This document shows, in pieces, positions 1 to 11,042 of a stretch of DNA of 64,000 nt (its first letter is position 1; each line of letters opens with the position of its first letter). The notes beneath the pieces are model-generated. The model was not told the origin of the DNA. It searched no databases and was given only the letters and a program-made list of their open reading frames with translations. The position numbers were made by a program, and so were the translations under genes. This stretch comes from Myoxocephalus aenaeus. Taxonomy: Eukaryota > Chordata > Actinopteri > Perciformes > Cottidae. The stretch is taken from positions 62,001-126,000 of the forward strand of contig JBAMJR010000188.1 of the NCBI GenBank assembly GCA_038501785.1, read 5' to 3'.

Positions 1-105
1 ATATATTTAAATAGTAATAGTTCACTATATTATTAATCAGTCTGATGTTTACTTGCATAAGAAATACAGTATAACTCCTTCAGTGTAATCCTGCAATTTC
101 CCCAC

Positions 106-143
106 TGTGGGACTAATAAAGGATTATCTTATTTTATCTCAAA
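106..143 (+). repeat. 3' tail of a fish retroposon
   Basis: The stretch has a GTGGGACTAATAAAGG motif followed by a degenerate TTATCT-type tail. That combination is a common 3' end of fish non-LTR retroposons. Only the tail is preserved, so the family cannot be assigned. Confidence 0.5.
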
Positions 144-149
144 TCCTAC

Positions 150-614
150 CGTAATCGTACTGCTCTACTCCTTACCATATCTCTATTGAGAGCTTCTCCT
201 TCCGGCTCAGCTCCCTGTTCACCAAGACGGTCTGGTTTAGCTCCTTTTTAAAATGCTGCAGCCACACCAATCCGCCTGTCGATCTCCCGCTCCATTTTAC
301 CCTCACTCGTAAACAAGACCCCAAGATCTTGAACTCCTTCGCTTGTGGTAGGCCCTCCGTCCCCACCTGGAGGAAGCAATCCACCGGTTTCTGGCAGCGC
401 ACCATGGCCTTAGATTTGGAGGTGCTGACTCTCATCCCTGCCGCTTCACACTCGGCTGCAAAACACCCCAGTTAATGATGGAGGTAACGGTCCGAGGAGA
501 CAAACTGGACCACATTATCTGCGAACAGCAGAGAGGCGTTCCCGAGACTCCCGAACCTGACGTTCTCCGTCCCCCGGCTTCACCTAGATATCCTGTCCGT
601 GAAAGTCACGAACC
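150..614 (-). mobile_element. LINE reverse transcriptase fragment (broken)
   Basis: On the minus strand this reads as the C-terminal part of a non-LTR retrotransposon reverse transcriptase. It includes the catalytic-box region LLFADNVVQF (the usual second Asp is Asn) and then an MRVSTSKSKAMV block and an LSRKEKLSI block of the thumb region. An in-frame stop and frame breaks lie near 450-475, and the end near 172 is out of frame. The left edge abuts a retroposon tail and the right edge abuts gypsy sequence, so both ends are truncated. The clade was not resolved. It is a dead fragment. Confidence 0.7.
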
Positions 615-2722
615 GTCTTCCATTTGGCATAGCCTCAGCACCTGAACATTTCCAGTGTATGATGGTGTAACGAGCTCCCGTTACCCCCGTGAGTTTCCCC
701 TTAGCCCAATGACTCAGCACACCAGGGTTCCAGTTTCGTAACGGCTTTATTTTGGGTTGTCCGTCTGCCCGTCCCCCGAGCGTCTAGCATTCTCCTGCTT
801 ATGTAGGGACAAACACACAATTGGTACACCTGAGGCCAATCAGACCTCTTCCAGGTACCGTCCCCCGAGCCACCCACAACCACACCCCTCTGCAGCTGAG
901 CATAACCACACCCCCGCCACCACAGATGGCTGAGGTAACAGAGGGGCTAGAAGGCTTGGTCTGCCACATCGATGATATATCGGTGTGGGGGCGGGATCAA
1001 GGAGAGCATGATGCTCGGCTCCATGCTGTGCTACAAAGACTGGAAAAAGCAGGCATCACCCTGAATATGGACAAGTGCAAACTCTCGAAGAGTGAGCTGG
1101 TCTTCTTGGGTCGCATCTGCCCTGATCCAAGGAAGATGGAGGCCATCATGGAGATGAAGGCGCCCACTACTGTCAGTGAGTTGAGGAGTTTTCTCTGGAT
1201 GGTCAATCAGCTGGGAAAGTTTATACCTCACTTGGCGGATAAAGACAAGGCACTCCGCAACCTTTTTTCGAAGAAAAATAGCTGGGTCTAGGATGTGGAC
1301 CAGGCCACGGCATTGACTTCAGGATAAGACTGATGCGCTACACATACTCCATCGCGCATGTGCCTGGAAAGTCACTTTGGACAGCGGACACACTGTCACG
1401 CTCACCTGTGGACTCATGTATGTCCACAAAAGAACAGGAGCTGATGGAGAGCGCCAACATTTACGTGGACTGTGTTATGCAAAATCTACCTGTCATTTCC
1501 ACATACATGGAAAATCGGAGGGAGCAGCTAAAAGCTGACAGTGTCTGCTCACGTGTCATGACGCTGTGCACAGAAGGATGGCCTGTACACGGAAGGCAGG
1601 AACCTGTGCTAAAGAGCTACACTCACAGTGCAAGATGGCTTACTGCTAAAGGACACACGGCTCGTAATACCTTCAGTGATGCGGAACGAGGTGCTAGCCA
1701 AAATACATGAATGACACCAAGGTGTGGTGAAGTGCAAAGAGCGCGCTCGCCAGTCGGTGTGGTGGCCTGGACTCAGCCAGCAACTGAATGAAATGGTGCT
1801 CAATTGCAGGACCATGCATAAAGGAGCGACAATCTCAAGAAGCCACTCGTCATCCAAACGCCCTGAAAGACCAGAGCAAAGGTTGGGAGCGGACCTGTTT
1901 GTTCTGGGAGGAAAATCTTATCTGCTTGTCGTTGATTATTTCTCAAGATATGTTGAGATTGCTCCGTTGTCCCACACCAGGTCTACTGATATTGTTAACC
2001 CTTTAAAATCAATTTTTGCCCGCCATGGCATTCCAGAGGTCCTAATGTCAGATAACGGGCATCAGTTTTCTGGACAGGCCTTCACTTCCTTCGCAGCCTT
2101 GTATGGTTTCAAGCATGTTACCAGCAGCCCGAGGTTTCCACAGAGTAACAGGGAGGCAGAAAGGGCAGTTCAGACTGTAAAGAATCTACTAAAAAAGGCA
2201 GGAGACCCCTACTTCAGTGTAGAGCCACCCCACTTCAGTGTGGTTATAGCCCAGCTCAGCTCCTCATGGGGAGGCGTCTACGCACCACAGTGCCCACACT
2301 TCCTTCTCAGCTGGACCCTGCACTGTCAGTGCCGCAATCGCTCAGAAGGAAAAGGAGAAAGGGATATCTGATTCTGAAATCTACAATAGCGTCACTGCAT
2401 CAACACGCTCAGTTTCTTATCACCAGGGGAACGGGTTTGGGTGAAGTTAGCTGGAATTGTGCTTCAGAACCACTCCAGTCCGAGGTCGTACTTGGTGGAT
2501 CTACCTCAGGGGGTGGTGAGACGCAACCGTCAACACCTGATACCTCTACACGCATCTGCACGAGACAGACGGTCTCCATCACAGCAACGCACTCTAGGGC
2601 CTGCTTCTGAGCAGACTCCTGTGTCACTTGCTGTGAAACCCCAAGTCACACCTGCAGAGACTCCTACACTCAGATCTAGGTCTGGGGGAGCCATAGTTAA
2701 ACCTAATAGGCTTAACCTGTGA
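612..2722 (+). mobile_element. Ty3/gypsy retrotransposon pol relic, interrupted
   Basis: A degraded pol of a Ty3/gypsy element. The reverse transcriptase palm starts near 615 (PFGIASAPEHFQ), is interrupted at 666-924 by a solo LTR, and resumes with the catalytic box as VCHIDDISVWG near 960. The RT C-terminus runs to about 1290. Most of RNase H is deleted near 1316-1325, because the next readable block (VPGKSLWTADTLSRS) is the RNase H end. The integrase follows. A TGA lies in the HHCC zinc-binding region near 1713 and a frameshift near 1815. The catalytic core keeps its D, D and E (ADLF near 1890, SDNG near 2050, REAERAV near 2155). The last coding block ends at 2722. No gag, protease or recognisable 3' LTR is next to it. 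It is non-functional. Confidence 0.85.
666..924 (-). mobile_element. Solo LTR with 5-bp target duplication
   Basis: A 259-bp segment begins TGTAAC and ends CACA (TG...CA). It is flanked on both sides by GATGG (661-665 and 925-929). Removing it plus one GATGG restores the gypsy reading frame across the junction, so it is a later insertion into the gypsy relic. A minus-strand AATAAA lies at 746-751 and a weak TATA-like CTACATAAG further upstream on that strand, so the LTR probably points left. There is no internal element sequence, which is expected after LTR-LTR recombination. Confidence 0.8.
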
Positions 2723-2922
2723 ACTTGTAAATGAAAAAGAAAAGCAGTATGGTTGGTACAAGTATTGTTTCAAGAAAATATATCTATCCTATGTTAATAT
2801 TGCTAAAAGTGTAGTTTTAAGCATTTAAATGCCTAAGTATGTTGCTTACAATGTTCTTCCGTTCAGGTTTAGATAGGAACAGACCTACCAACGTAAGAGG
2901 CAGAATAATCCTCTAAGGTCAA
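2723..2922. other. Short non-coding gap after gypsy pol
   Basis: AT-rich sequence between the end of the gypsy pol and the tail of the next LINE. I see no LTR ends, reading frame or other feature. Confidence 0.5.
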
Positions 2923-5027
2923 CAACAAAAACAACAAAAAACAAAAACAACAAAAAAGTGCAGATAGTGCAGATGAAGAGTCTGTTTAACTGTTCATCAG
3001 AGTGACGGCCAGTGGGAAGAAGCTGTTTCTGTGTCTGGTGGTTTTGGCGTACAGTGCTCTGAGGGGAGGCGTTGGAACAGCTTGTGTCCAGGGTGTGAGG
3101 GGTCTGTGGTGATCTTTACAGCCCACTTCCTGACTCTGGCGGTGTGCAAGTCCAGGATGGAGGGCAGGCTGGAACCAATGGTTCTCTCTGCAGACCTGAC
3201 GATCCGTTGGAGTCTGACTCTGTCCTGTTTGGTGGCCGATCCAAACCACACAGTGATGGAAGAGCAGAGGACAGACTGGATGATGGCGGAGTAAAACAGG
3301 ATCAGCAGCTCCTGAGGCAGGTTGAACTTCCTGAGCTGGCGCAGGAAGTACAGCCTCTGCTGGGCCTTTTTCCGGATGGTGTTGATGTTGGCAGTCCACT
3401 TCAGGTCCCGGGAGATTGTGGATCCCAGAAACTTGAAGGTCTCCACTGCAGAAACAGTGCTGTTGTGTATTGTTAGGGGGGGGGGGGGTAGTGTTGGGGG
3501 GCTCCTCCTGAAGTCTACTGTCATCTCTACAGTTTTGGCCTTGTTCAGCTCCAGGTGGTTCTGACCACACCAGAGGACCAGCTGTTCAACCTCCCGTCTG
3601 TACGCAGACTCGTCGCCGTCGCTGATGAGGCCGATGACCGTTGTGTCGTCTGCGAACTTCAGGAGTTTAACAGATGGGTCCCCTGAGGTGCAGTCGTTGG
3701 TGTAGAGGGAGAAGAGCAGTGGAGAGAGCACACATCCCTGGGGGGCGCCAGTGCTTATAGTCCGGGTGCTGGATATGATTTTTCCCAGCCTCACCTGCTG
3801 CGTCCTGTCTGTCAGGAAGTTTGTGATCCACCGGCAGGTGGGGGCTGGCACGGTGAGCTGGGAGAGTTTGGGTTGAAGAACCTCCGGGATGATCGTGTTG
3901 AATGCAGAGCTGAAGTCCACAAACAGAACCCTTGCATATCTTCCTGGGGAGTCGAGGTGTTGCAGAATATGGTGCAGTCCCATATTTACTGCATCATCCA
4001 CCGACCTGTTTGCACGGTAGGCAAACTGCAGGGGGTCCAGCAGGGGCCCTGTGATGTCCTTCAGATGGGTCAACACCAGCCTCTCAAAGGACTTCATGAC
4101 CACAGATGTCAGGGCGACGGGTCTGTAGTCATTTAATCCTGTGATGGAGGATTTCTTGGGGACCGGGATGATCAAGGAGCGCTTGAAGCGGGAAGGGACT
4201 TCACATAGCTCCAGTGATCGGTTGAAGATCTCCGTGAAGATGGGGGCCAGCTTGTCAGCACAAACTTTCAGGCAGGAGGGGGACACACCGTCTGGGCCCG
4301 GAGCCTTCCTAATCTTCTGTCTCTGAAAGAGCCGACTCACATCCCCTTCGCAGATCCTCAGTGCCGGTAGGGGGTTGGATGGGAGAGGTGAGGCAGAGAG
4401 TGGAGGTGATTGTTCGATGATGGAGCAGTTGGGCGGGGTGGAAGTGGGCTTGTCAAACCTGCAATAGAAGACATTCAGGTCGTCAGCCAGTCTGTGATTG
4501 TCCTCAGTGGGGGGAGATGGTCTCTTGTAGTTGGTGAGTACCTCCAGGCCTCTCCAAACTGATGAGGGGTCGTTGGCTGAAAACTTTTTTTCCAGTTTAT
4601 CAGTGTAGCTCTTCTTAGCTACCTTGATCTCCCTCGTTAGAGTGTTCCTGGCCTGGTTGTACAGAATCCTGTCCCCCCCTCTGTAGGCATCCTCTTTAGC
4701 CCGACGAAGCTGCCTGAGTTTTGCAGTGAACCAGGGTTTATTGTTGTTGTATGTGCAGAAGGTTTTTGTCGGCACACACATGTCCTCACAAAAGCTGATA
4801 TATGACATCACAGTGTCAGTGAGCTCATCCAGGTATGTAGCAGCAGCCTCAAAAACACTCCAATCAGTGGAGGCAAAGCAGGACTGTAGCTCCAGCTTGG
4901 CCTCGTTGGTCCATCTCTTCACAGTCTTCACCACAGGCTTTGCAGATTTTAGTTTCTGCCTGTAGGACGGGAGAAGATGAACCAGACAGTGATCAGAGAG
5001 TCCCAAAGCTGCACGAGGGACTCCCAA
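2923..5027 (-). mobile_element. Rex1/CR1-group LINE, 5'-truncated, nearly open ORF2
   Basis: The minus strand has a 676-codon open frame (5027 to 2997). It begins inside the end of the endonuclease domain, keeping the GLSDHCLV (SDH) motif. The full reverse transcriptase follows: LNDYRPVALTSV, motif A FVDFSSAFN, motif B GAPQGCVLSPLLF and motif C KFADDTTV. The thumb/C-terminal domain ends in a frameshift near 3060, after which the normal ending reads in another frame to about 2986. The 3' tail is a degenerate TTTTTGTTG repeat (2923-2957 on the + strand as CAACAAAAA units). The endonuclease N-terminus is missing, as in typical 5'-truncated copies. The Rex1 assignment rests on motif resemblance from memory. 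Confidence 0.85.
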
Positions 5028-5534
5028 AAACCGCCTGCTTCATTTGCTTATCTTAATTTTGCAATTCTCCTCCGAGACTGGGCCTTGTGCATATCTAGCC
5101 ACGCAGGCATATTTTACATCCTGCCAGCCTTCACACAGGAACTACAGCAGGTTTGACCTAGCTGTCTTCCCCTAAGGGAGTTCTGCTTTCTAGGTTCATG
5201 GGCCTTCCCAGTTGTTCGTTACTTTGCTTTTTTCTATGTAAGGTTTTTTAGCTGACAAGGCTGTGAGAGATGGTGGCTCGTCCTTTGCCCAAATAAGGTA
5301 TTTAGTCTTTCTTTATCTGGAAATGTTTTAACCCTCCCGTTGTCTTGGGGTCAAAATGACCCGTGTACGAGTCTATATGTATTTGTGTTGATGGGTCATT
5401 TTGACCCCAAGACAACGGGAAGGTATTTAGTCTTTCTTTATCTGGAAAAATGTTAAACCTATGTTAAAGCTGCAATGAACTACCAGGGCTTCTAGTGGCT
5501 GAGACATTCACATAAAACTGCAGGTTGTCCAACA
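5020..5534 (+). repeat. Dispersed repeat A, copy 1
   Basis: This stretch is homologous, in reverse orientation, to 62292-62672. Shared landmarks include CACGCAGGCATATTT, CTTCCCCTAAGGGAGTTC, AAGGTTTTTTAGCTGAC and CTGCAGGTTGTCCAAC. It carries the palindromic MITE at 5332-5422 that the other copy lacks. Its left edge meets the truncated LINE at a CTCCCAAAAACC microhomology also present at the edge of copy 2. The family is not recognised and there is no open frame. Confidence 0.75.
5332..5422. mobile_element. Palindromic piggyBac-like MITE (TTAA target)
   Basis: About 91 bp with terminal inverted repeats of roughly 28-31 bp. The left arm starts CCCTCCCGTTGTCTTGGGG and the right arm ends CCCCAAGACAACGGGAAGG, leaving a loop of about 30 bp. 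TTAA precedes the left arm (5328-5331), as expected for piggyBac-type insertion. On the right, TTAA is not adjacent. Instead a second copy of the left flank begins (see findings). It is non-autonomous. Confidence 0.7.
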
Positions 5535-7208
5535 TCGGGCAGGAGACCTCCAAACAGTGGCGGGCCATGCATTTTCTACCTGCGCATTTAATGCAGTCTC
5601 TACAGCTGAAAAACCTAATCACCTCATTATGACGCCACAGCTACCGGTTATTATTTGTTTTGTGTAAACACATGAAGCTCTAGCGTAAGTTCAGACAGGA
5701 AGATCACTGTCAGAAGAGTCATAGACTATCAGCTGTTAAACAGCTGGGCGCGGCGTCCTCGTTGCCTTCTCCTTTATTAAATATGCTGTTTCTAGCGTCC
5801 TGCTGCGTGTTTCATGCGACCCTGAGCCTCCCCAGCATCATCCACCTTCTCAGATTCAGCACCCCATCTGCACCGCCAAGGGGGACATCTACAGTTTGCT
5901 GCCTCAAGGCAAACACAGTGCAATCTCACTATTACGAGCATGGAGGGAGGTCACACGGGCTGTGTGGACTGACCTACAGAGATATTTTAACCACTTTGAC
6001 AAGAAAAAAAGGCGCGACCACTCTGTGGAGCAATGTTCCATTACGCAGTGCTCGCCTCGCAATGTTGTGCATCCTGGTTGACCGACTTGACCAGCACCAA
6101 CCCCGTCGGGTCAACAACAATGCATGTTGTCCAAATAACCAAACAACCAGTCACATTCAGCAGTGGTGGGCGGTCAGGGCCTGCTAAGCCTTCTCTGCTG
6201 GCCTAAACAGAATCACAAAGTTATAGCTATTTTATAATTTTTTTTTTTTTTCCAATTTTTTATTTTTATTTTATAATTAAAAGTTATATCTATTTTATAA
6301 TGTAATTGTTTTTCACAAATACATTACATGTATTATAATTATTTGTCCCTATTAGCTTTTCTCATTGCACAGCTGTTTCTCTCTATGGTAGAGAAGCCGG
6401 TTAAATGACATGGTGACAGCCAGCTAGCTGGGCTCTAACACTCCGGTACACTAGGTGGCGGTATGCACCTAGTCAAGTTGGTTGCGATCCGCACTGTAGA
6501 AGAAGAAGCAGCTGCAGCCTTTTCCTGTGGACAGCACTGTATAACACTTGGACCTGCTGTCCCCGCGGCGCATCTCACCCTGCCTGGCCACCCGAGGTGT
6601 GATGGAAAGCAGGTATGCGCTAGCTCGCTATTAGCTCGCGAGCTAACTAGCGCTCGCTGTTAGCTTCTCCCCCCCCCCCCTCCGGGCGCGAACAGCTGAT
6701 TCACTGCAGGCCCAGTTAGAAAATCCACAGCCCGTCACTGACATTCAGTAATAACAAAACAATCCAACAAAACTAAGCTAAAACACTGCACACACACACT
6801 GTGTATGAATAAATACGACTGCAGATGTAAAAAAAAAAAAACACAACCAACATTTCACTCACCACATGCCCGTAATCCTCTGTGCGAAAGGCGTCATCAG
6901 TAAATACACCAGCAAGTCATCAGTAAATCCACCAGCAAGGTAGCTTCTAGGTTCTAGGTAGAAGTTTCTAGTAGCTTCGTGCCCCACTCACCAATCACAG
7001 CGCATGTTAATGGTCACGCTGGGCCACTGACCAATCATACGTCTACGCCAATTTGCAGGCCCTGCACGTCAAAGAATCCGCCCCAGCTTGTCAAACTAAA
7101 GATCTGAATTGTTGACCATGACAATCAACCACAACGTCCGGCCTGCTAGAACTGCTTTGCTGACATAGACACACGGGGGAGAAAAAATCTGATTGGACTC
7201 TGGTCTCA
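5535..7208. other. Unclassified repeat-rich stretch, no gene
   Basis: It contains repeat-like text such as GTGGCGGGCCATGCATTTT (near 5560), CAGTGGTGGGCGGTCAGGG (near 6162) and the widespread TAGGTGGCGGTATGCACCTA block (near 6452), plus T-rich and C-rich runs. An open frame at 5762-6187 (141 codons) has no motif I know and crosses the repeat text, so I do not call it a gene. Element ends could not be fixed. Confidence 0.45.
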
Positions 7209-8806
7209 TACCCCCCCCCCCCCCCCCCCCCACTAAAGCTCGCTGCCGTCACCCCTGTGCTGAAAAAACCTGGTCTTGACCCCGACATCCCCAACAACTA
7301 CCGGCCCATCTCCAACCTCCCCTACCTGTCCAAAATCCTTGAAAGATCTGTTGCAACTCAACTCAAATCCCACCTCAATCTCCACAACCTCTATGAACCC
7401 TTTCAAACACAGCACTGAAACCGCCCTACTGAAAATCACCAACGACATACTTCTCTCTGCTGACTCTGGCTTCCTCACCATCCTCATCCTCCTTGACCTC
7501 AGCGCCGCCTTTGACACCATCAACCACTCCATCCTCCTCTCACGTCTCCAGCACTCCCTTGGCATAACTGGCACTGCCCTCTCCTGGTTCACCTCATATC
7601 TCTCAGACCGACATCAATTCATTGCCATAAATAACTGTAAATCCTCCACCTCCCCAGTGGCCCACGGTGTCCCCCAAGGTTCCGTGCTTGGTCCCCTCCT
7701 CTTCATCATCTACATCCTTCCCCTTGGACAAATCATCCTTCGTCATGGTCTCAATTTTCACTGTTACGCTGACGACACCCAACTCTACCTCTCCTCCAAG
7801 ACCATCACCTCTGTCACCCACTCCACTCTCACCTCCTGTCTCACTGAAATAAAATCATGGATGCAAGAAAACTTTCTCAAACTCAACTCCAACAAATCTG
7901 AAATACTCATCATCGGCCCTAACTCCCTCACCCGCTCAGCCCAGACTTTCTCTTTGAATATTGACGGCTCCATTGTCACCCCCTCCACCCAGGTCCGCAA
8001 CCTCGGCATCATCCTCGACCCCACCCTCTCTTTCCTACCCCACGCCAACCACATCACCAAAACTGCCTTCTTTCACCTCCGTAACATTGCACGCCTCCGG
8101 CCCTCCCTGTCCTCTGCCACCACCGAAATCCTCATCCATGCCCTCATAACATCCAGACTCGATTAATGCAACAGCATCCTCTACGGCTCACCCAACAAAA
8201 TCCTCAATAAACTTCAATATGTCCAAAACTCTGCCGCCCGACTGCTCACCTCCACCCGCCGTTATGATCACATCACCCCGGTCCTACACAACCTCCACTG
8301 GCTTCCGATCAAGTACAGGATAGACTTCAAACTACTACTCATCACCTACAAAGCCCTAAACAACCTGGCCCCTCCCTACCTTTCAGACCTCCTCCCCCTT
8401 CACGCCCCAACCCGTTGCCTCAGGTCCGCCGGTACAAACACCCTGAAGACCATCAGGACCAAGCGCCGGACCTGGGGGGACAGGACCTTCTCTGCTGCTG
8501 CACCCCCCCTCTGGAACGCTCTCCCCATCCACATCCGTCAGGCTCCCTCACTAGCTTCATTCAAGCAAGCCCTCAAAACGCATCTCTTCCAACTCGCTTT
8601 CACCTGCTAAAACCTGCACCTATCCTCCACTATGACCCTCAGCTTCTCCAGTTTCTTTCCTTTCTTTCTTTGTTACAAAAAATGTCCTGTTTGTTTGTTT
8701 TGCTTACTTTGTCTTTCATTTTTGTTCCGTTCGTCATTGTCTACTGTCCATATTGTAAAGCGTCTTTGTGTATCTATAAAAGCGCTATATAAATTGAAAT
8801 TATTAT
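7209..8806 (+). mobile_element. L2-type LINE (Maui-like), 5'-truncated, one nonsense codon
   Basis: After a run of about 22 C (7209-7230) the + strand reads as reverse transcriptase: NYRPISNLPYLSKILER, motif A LDLSAAFDTINH, motif B GVPQGSVLGPLLF and motif C CYADDTQLYL. A small deletion near 7405 shifts the frame before STETALLKI. The main frame stops at 8164-8166 (TAA where the family has Tyr in SRLDYCN) and then continues in frame to a normal stop at 8608-8610. The 3' UTR ends with the classic TTGTAAAGCGTCTTTG...AAAAGCGCTATATAAA signature and a short ATTATT tail. The endonuclease is missing. Confidence 0.88.
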
Positions 8807-9199
8807 AATCTGGGTTTCTCTCCCGGGACAGCTCGACGTGAAGCGCATAGACAGACAGAAACAAACCCAGAACGCAAAGAAATATGCGCGCTTTTCTCTC
8901 CCATTTCGGCATTGCCATGTTTGTTCACGTTTAGATCAATTTAAATGACTCCATTGGGCAACAAGACATCAGACACAGGAGCTGCTGGGGAACCGGCTCA
9001 GGTCTCTGGTCTCTTTACAGACGGCAAAGCAGAGGCTGCAGGGAGAGAAGGATCACAAAAAAGAATCAATTCATGTTTTATAACTAATAAGCACAGTGAA
9101 TATGACACTGTTTCAATGAATAGACATAATTATGATTCATTTACCATCTACTTGTGAACCCTGAAACACACTTGTTTGTTATTTATATTTTGACAATAT
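8807..9199. other. Non-coding, nothing recognised
   Basis: Two small chance frames only (8673-8918 minus, 8945-9157 plus), neither with a recognisable motif. Confidence 0.5.
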
Positions 9200-9447
9200 T
9201 TTATATTTAAATACACGTCACTTTAACATTACACTTTAACACTCACACCTACAGTACACTTGTTTACACTACTGCTATCTGTTTCTCTGTGCACTTTATT
9301 TTATGTTTGATATTCTATTGTAAATGTAATATGTGTTGATTGTTGTTGTTGGTCTAATGTATGCACCACCTTCCAAGACTAATTCTTCATATGTGTAAAA
9401 CACACCTGGCAAATAAATGGTTCTGATTCTGACTGATTCTGAATACA
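9200..9447 (+). repeat. Retroposon 3' UTR and (TTCTGA)n tail
   Basis: The segment ends AAATAAATGGTTCTGATTCT followed by further TCTGA units, the usual 3' end of a fish LINE group. The text before it (a TGCACTTTATTTTATG block and a CACACCTGGCAAAT block) fits the matching 3' UTR. There is no coding remnant. Confidence 0.6.
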
Positions 9448-9951
9448 CAAACTACTGTTAGTGAAGGCAGAAAGTTTCACATGTATATCTGTTATTACCT
9501 AAAGGAAAAGGAGCATAAGGTAAAGACTGATACGTACCCTCATCACGGCTGGGATCAAGTCATAGTCACGAGGAAGAGAAGTAGAACACCAGAACACACA
9601 CATGACCAGAACACGTCAACATGAGACGGGATGATGAAGTCATGCTTCATGTGGGAGAAGAGCTCACGGTCCAGTGTTGTCGGTCGACAGAATCTTCAGC
9701 TAGAAACAAAGAAATAAAAGACAACACATGTTTACTCACAGCTCTGCACATGCTGCCTGCAAGGAGAGATACTCAGCATCACCCTCTTCATCTTCATCTC
9801 CATCACTGATGCAAACAGACTAGAATTACAATGTCATTAAATACACATCTTCTTGTATTTGGGCTTGTAAGACTCAGATCCACACTGGTATGATGGAAGT
9901 GTACGACAGCATGTACATCTTCCTGTCAGAACAAATAGGACACAGACCCAC

Positions 9952-10576
9952 CCTGGCTTCAGCAGGAGCTGGAGGTTGTTCTACTGGAGCTGGAGGTTGT
10001 TCTTCTGGAGCTGGAGGTTGTTCTTCTGGAGCTGGAGGTTGTTCTTCTGGAGCTGGAGGTTGTTCTTCTGGAGCTGGAGGTTGTTCTTCTGGAGCTGGAG
10101 GTTGTTCTTCTGGAGCTGGAGGTTGTTCTACTGGAGCTGGAGGTTGTTCTTCTGGAGCTGGAGGTTGTTCTACTGGAGCTGGAGGTTGTTCTTCTGGAGC
10201 TGGAGGTTGTTCTTCTGGAGCTGGAGGTTGTTCTACTGGAGCTGGAGGTTGTTCTACTGGAGCTGGAGGTTGTTCTTCTGGAGCTGGAGGTTGTTCTACT
10301 GGAGCTGGAGGTTGTTCTACTGGAGCTGGAGGTTGTTCTACTGGAGCTGGAGGTTGTTCTTCTGGAGCTGGAGGTTGTTCTTCTGGAGCTGGAGGTTGTT
10401 CTTCTGGAGCTGGAGGTTGTTCTACTGGAGCTGGAGGTTGTTCTTCTGGAGCTGGAGGTTGTTCTTCTGGAGCTGGAGGTTGTTCTTCTGGACCTAGAGG
10501 TTGAGCCTCTTGGTCCCTGCAGCACAGTGTTTCTTCACATGAAGATGCAGAGTCATCCTCTTGCTGTCCCACATCT
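9952..10576 (-). CDS. Candidate exon of an unknown gene, 7-residue repeats
   Basis: On the minus strand a 625-bp interval is open throughout. It is preceded by a good acceptor (CTCTTCCCTCTTCAG, AG at 10577-10578) and followed by GTGGGT at 9951-9946. It would encode an acidic lead of about 33 residues (DVGQQEDDSASSCEETL...), then 25 copies of a 7-residue unit EEQPPAP or VEQPPAP, then AEAR. Two further splice-bounded mini-exons could follow: 9740-9756 (CTCCTTGCAG before, GTGAGT after) and 9668-9699 (TTTCTAG before, GTGAGC after). Joining them would end the frame after about five more residues. No domain is recognised and no start exon was found. It may equally be a non-coding minisatellite with chance splice motifs. 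Confidence 0.3.
9967..10497. repeat. 21-bp minisatellite, about 25 units
   Basis: The unit is GGAGCTGGAGGTTGTTCTWCT. All visible units have exactly 21 bp and differ almost only at one T/A position. On the minus strand that position switches GAA to GTA (Glu to Val). The last unit on the right is altered (GGACCTAGAGG). Such homogeneity points to recent expansion or ongoing conversion. Confidence 0.95.
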
Positions 10577-10883
10577 CTGAAGAGGGAAGAGTCTCCTCAA
10601 GAAACGTCTCCTGAATCCCAAACAGACATGTGGCATATGATTATTATGTAATAAACAACTCTATCACATTCTGGTGTTCTCAGATTTTTTACAGATCTTG
10701 TACATCAGTAAAACAAATGATATGACATGGTGTAAATAATGTAAATACTCTTTAACAAGTATGAGTCCTGTATATTAGTTGAGTATATGTTGTATGATAA
10801 CCTTAATCTGCTAAATAACTAGGACCTCATTAGTAACTCTTTCTGTCACATACATGTGGAGCAGTTAATGTACATGACTGTAA

Positions 10884-10965
10884 ACTACTACTACTACTAC
10901 TACTACTACTACTGTAAACTACTACTATTATAAACTACTACTATTATAAACTACTACTAATATAA

Positions 10966-10999
<34 letters not shown>

Positions 11000-11042
11000 T
11001 TATAAAGTACTACTACTATAAACTACTACTACTACTACTACT
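10884..11042. repeat. Imperfect (CTA)n array
   Basis: ACTACTACT runs broken by TGTAAA and TATAAA interruptions. Confidence 0.9.

Noticed and set aside
5762..6187. 141-codon open frame
   Set aside because: No motif, overlaps repeat-like text and has no splice or promoter context.
9967..10497. Regular 21-bp repeats as a CRISPR array
   Set aside because: Units are head to tail without spacers, and the genome is a vertebrate's. It is a minisatellite.
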